Source: Cylindrotheca closterium
Taxonomy: Eukaryota; Bacillariophyta; Bacillariophyceae; Bacillariales; Bacillariaceae
Direction: 5' to 3'
DNA length: 64,000 bases
NCBI GenBank assembly: GCA_933822405.4
Contig: CAKOGP040000002.1
Location: 419,851-483,850, forward strand
Positions 61,183 to 64,000 of the stretch are shown piece after piece; the first letter of the stretch is position 1; every line of letters starts with the position of its first letter. The position numbers and the translations under genes were made by a program. The notes under the pieces are model-generated. The model searched no databases, was not told where the DNA came from, and saw only the letters and a list, made by a program, of their open reading frames with translations.

Positions 61183-62403
61183 ATGAGCGCATATGTCGAT
61201 CCGATGGGGGCTACAGTGGAACACTGCAACGCCATGGCCACTCAATTCCCTGATTTGGCCGAGAAATATTACAATGTGTTTCGCCAGTGCTGTCAACAAA
61301 AGCTATGGCATCAATTAACCTTGTGCATGATGGAGTTTTACACGGCCGACGACACCAATCGACCAATTTCGGGTGACAACAAAAGCACTTACTTGGCATT
61401 GTACAAGGAACTCGTGCAAGCCGTGGCTGGAAAGTTGAATAAATTGTCCGTCTCCCAAATTGCTGCTGCGGTTGCCTTTTCCGGTCTCTCGCAAGAAGAA
61501 GGAACCGCATTGTTGGATGCCTTGCTAGAAACCACCCCAAAGACTGACATTGCTTCCAAGTTGTATTTGGAATCCAAGAGATCGCTTTTGCTATTGAACG
61601 ACTCTCCTGACAAGGAAACTCTTGCCTCTATTTACGCCCTGATCAAAACCAACAAGGAACTGTTGGATCAATTGATTCAAGATTCTCCGGATGTCATTAT
61701 TGTCAATCGTGCGCACTACGAAATGACAATGTCGTATTACAAGATTGTTGGTCCACCAGAAGCCTTTTACGAAGAAGCCATTCGGTATCTCAATTATTAC
61801 ACACCCGAGGACAAGGATGCCGACAAGGCCAAGTCACAACAGTTGGCGGTCGATATTTGTCTGTCTGCATTGACAGGAGAGGGCGTTTACAACTTGGGAC
61901 AAGTCGTTAGCAATCCCATGTTGTTGGCCCTCAAGGAGACACCAGATGCTTGGTTGATGGAACTCCTGGAAGCTTGTGGCAATGGACAAGTTACGGAATT
62001 CAAGGAACTGGTATCCGTAAAGTATCCTGCTCAAATTGCTTCCCAGCCAGCTCTCGTCAATATGGGAGTACAAATGCAAGAAAAAATGACCCTCCTCGCA
62101 CTGGTCAAGATGATTTTTGAACGACCTGCCAGCGAACGAACTGTGGATTTTGCCACTATATCCAAAGTGTTGCAAATTTCCGTGGATCAAGTGGAGTGGG
62201 TCATTATGCGAGCCTTTTCGGTCAAGCTAATGGAAGGAAGTATGGATCAAGTGGATGAGATTGTACATGTCACGTGGATCTTGCCCCGTGTCTTGGACAA
62301 TGGACAAATGTCGGCTTTGGCCAATCGATTTGGGGAATGGGCCGTCAAGGTGGCAAAGACCAAGGAAAGCATGCAAGCGGATGGTGGGGCATTGACTCAA
62401 TAA
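61183..62403 (+). CDS. PSMD13: 26S proteasome lid subunit PSMD13/Rpn9
   Basis: A non-ATPase lid subunit of the 26S proteasome regulatory particle. 406 residues, intronless, close to the family length (~376-395). The N-terminal part is helical repeats (KLWHQLTLCMMEFY, LYKELVQAVAGKLNKLS, KLYLESKRSLLLL, HYEMTMSYYKIVGPPEAFYEEAIRYLNY). The PCI domain covers ~270-375: QMQEKMTLLALVKMIFERPASERTVDFATISKVLQISVDQVEWVIMRAFSVKLMEG in short, ending ...TWILPRVLD and the C-terminal helix WAVKVAKTKESM. No anomalies seen. Confidence 0.95.
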   Translation: MSAYVDPMGATVEHCNAMATQFPDLAEKYYNVFRQCCQQKLWHQLTLCMMEFYTADDTNRPISGDNKSTYLALYKELVQAVAGKLNKLSVSQIAAAVAFSGLSQEEGTALLDALLETTPKTDIASKLYLESKRSLLLLNDSPDKETLASIYALIKTNKELLDQLIQDSPDVIIVNRAHYEMTMSYYKIVGPPEAFYEEAIRYLNYYTPEDKDADKAKSQQLAVDICLSALTGEGVYNLGQVVSNPMLLALKETPDAWLMELLEACGNGQVTEFKELVSVKYPAQIASQPALVNMGVQMQEKMTLLALVKMIFERPASERTVDFATISKVLQISVDQVEWVIMRAFSVKLMEGSMDQVDEIVHVTWILPRVLDNGQMSALANRFGEWAVKVAKTKESMQADGGALTQ

Positions 62404-62619
62404 AGAAACGAAAGAAGGAAACTAGGATTGTTGATGACGATGCAAGAATAATAAATAACAGACGAAATAAACAGAAAACTTTTAAACAGAAAACTTCTAA
62501 ACCAAACTATTCTTTACGGAAATATTATTCAAAAGTACCACAACATTCTCAGCCGACGCTTGTTCGATCTATTCCATTCCATTATTATGTTGTGTCATGC
62601 TTAAAATAATTTCTGTACT

Positions 62620-63591
62620 TTACTTCTTGATGAAATGTCCAATGAGTAATACCCATACCAAGTAGTACAAGAGATACCATAGCCATGAAACGTTGAATTT
62701 GACAAATTGCTTGTAATTCTTCTTCCCGATACATGTTCTACATTAGTAGAGTGACACATGATTCACAGTGAGATGGTGAGTCAGACGATGAAAGATCAGA
62801 AAGATGACAAAATATGTATGTCAAGCAATAGCAGTACATCTAGCTACTCACCCCATCCAAACGCAGTAATGGTCATATCCCTCAATACAGACATCGCATT
62901 GCGTACAATGGGCTCCATCAGGTGGTTGAAAGATATTACAGAAATCACACCATCGCCATTGTCGGGCTTGTTCTTCGTCCAACGTCTCGGGAATGGCTTG
63001 ATAGAAACACATTCCTGGATCTCGAAAGGCAACATCCACCAGCCGATAAGTACAAAAACAATAGAAACCATAACATGTCAAAGTCGTCAAAACACCAATG
63101 GTCAAGGCTCGTTGCACAATCAAATGAGTTGCCACACAAATCAGCAACCAAACGCAAAAGGGACCCATGGGTTGAGGACCCAGGACTCCCCATGGAGCGG
63201 ATTGGTCATCGTTGAAATAATTTTCGGGAAACAATATTGTCATGTTGCCAACGGTTTGAGGTTTTATCAAACCATTGAAATATTCTTTGCTGACGGCTTG
63301 CATTTTGGCGTGTTTCGTATTGTTGTTGTTGTTGTTGTTGTTGCTTTGGCTAGAAGAGGGGCCTCCTGGAAGAAGAGATTCCGTATCATCCACATGCTCA
63401 TCTTCTTCCATAATTTCCAAGGGTTCCATATTCGTGCTACCGGCCGTCAAGGAAGCAGTGGCTGTACTCATTGTCTCATCGCCGGAAGAGGATGGTGGTG
63501 GTGGCGGAACCGGTTTTCCAGTGGCAAGACCTGATGGTAGCGGTGGTGGAGCTGGGATTCCTACCACTGGCGTTCCGTTGGATGCACTCAT
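62620..63591 (-). CDS. DHYC-type protein S-acyltransferase
   Basis: DHHC-family palmitoyltransferase. Exon 1 is 63591-62852 and exon 2 is 62737-62620. A 114-nt GTGAGT...GTAG intron joins YDHYCVWMG to TCIGKKN in frame, for 285 residues. The N-terminal ~110 residues are Pro/Ser/Asn-rich with poly-Pro and poly-Asn. Two membrane segments follow (CVWLLICVATHLIV, TTLTCYGFYCFCTY). The zinc-binding Cys-rich domain has WCDFCNIFQPPDGAHCTQCDVC and DHYC, and the last membrane segment is WLWYLLYYLVWVLLIG. DHYC occurs in active yeast enzymes (Akr1, Pfa5). Only three clear membrane segments are seen, where four is usual. Paralogue of 51258-51914. Confidence 0.88.
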
Positions 63592-63697
63592 GATAGCTTT
63601 GTCGCTTGCAATCAATATATTTGAAATATAATTAATCGATTGCTGCTAAACTATATGAATCCCTATTGGTGAGCTCACACACACAAGAGGTACTGAC

Positions 63698-63737
<40 letters not shown>

Positions 63738-64000
63738 GATGATGATGAATGATGATGTTGTGCCAAAAATGTCTGGACTTGATTTTCGTCGAATGAATCA
63801 AAGTACTTCAACAGTCTCGATAGAGATCGATGTGGTCGAACCATTTGCCCATTACATACTAACTGTACATCGATTTGACTATAGCTAGAGAGGCTAGAGT
63901 TCAGAAACAGTATACTACCGGAAGCGATATCCAATGCTCGTATCGTACAGAAGAGTTGAGACTAAAAAGAATCTACCATGTACTTCAAGCGTTGACGCCG
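63592..64000. other. Window end, promoter of DHYC gene
   Basis: Upstream region of the minus-strand acyltransferase gene with an AG microsatellite. Short frames here (for example 63632-63934, minus) run through the repeat and are not supported. Confidence 0.45.
63701..63733. repeat. AG dinucleotide microsatellite
   Basis: (AG)n, 33 bp, about 110 bp upstream of the acyltransferase start. Confidence 0.95.

Noticed and set aside
1..64000. tRNA, rRNA or CRISPR loci
   Set aside because: No GGTTCRA-type B box in a plausible cloverleaf, no rRNA core sequences, and no short direct repeats with regular unique spacers were seen.

Overview
The window is nuclear DNA from a photosynthetic stramenopile, most likely a pennate diatom. 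The reasons are short GT-AG introns (mostly 83-115 nt), plastid-type N-termini with a Phe after a signal peptide (SET protein at 30871, glutaredoxin at 40073), a ferrochelatase with a chlorophyll-binding tail, an SQD2-like glycosyltransferase, helicase-associated-domain proteins and BspA-type leucine-rich repeats. No virus or prokaryotic segment was seen. The species is not identifiable from the sequence alone.

Layout. 1-2.8 kb: tandem array of a small unknown gene family with repeated spacers. 3.4-9.9 kb: housekeeping genes (ferrochelatase, J-domain protein, RNA polymerase III subunit RPC8, WD40 protein). 10-14.7 kb: a decayed block with a sphingosine-1-phosphate lyase pseudogene and a cytochrome P450 pseudogene. 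The P450 is interrupted by a structured repeat element and reads in frame into an intact SQD2-like gene. 16-21.7 kb: a PDZ protein and two copies of a helicase-associated-domain gene flanking a second copy of the structured element. 22-31.5 kb: lipase maturation factor, nucleolar RRM protein, short BET protein, ATP-grasp protein, a tandemly duplicated Hsp20 block and a plastid-type SET protein. 32-41 kb: secreted protein, NIFK-like protein, COQ9, Sld3/treslin-like protein and plastid glutaredoxin. 41-51.9 kb: macro-domain pseudogene, metalloprotease-lectin protein, RelA/SpoT-like TPR protein, BspA/ankyrin gene with a shrunken pseudogene copy, and an intronless DHFC paralogue of the DHYC acyltransferase at 62.6-63.6 kb.

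52.5-60.5 kb is the most striking region. Three head-to-tail SLC4-family (bicarbonate transporter) genes repeat with an exact 2768-bp period and are nearly identical. Each has a CRE-type TGACGTCA palindrome upstream and an in-frame, stop-free 93-nt intron. The last copy differs only after about codon 551. With known CO2/cAMP control of diatom carbon-concentrating genes, this looks like recent dosage amplification of inorganic-carbon uptake. PSMD13/Rpn9 follows.

Second main discovery candidate: two copies (13.2 and 19.3-19.7 kb, opposite strands) of a ~385-bp non-coding element carrying three strong consecutive hairpins and a weaker fourth. One stem shows a paired substitution between the copies, and the P450 copy has splice-like ends that keep the reading frame. 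All coordinates, introns and comparisons were worked out by reading; no alignment or database search was run.
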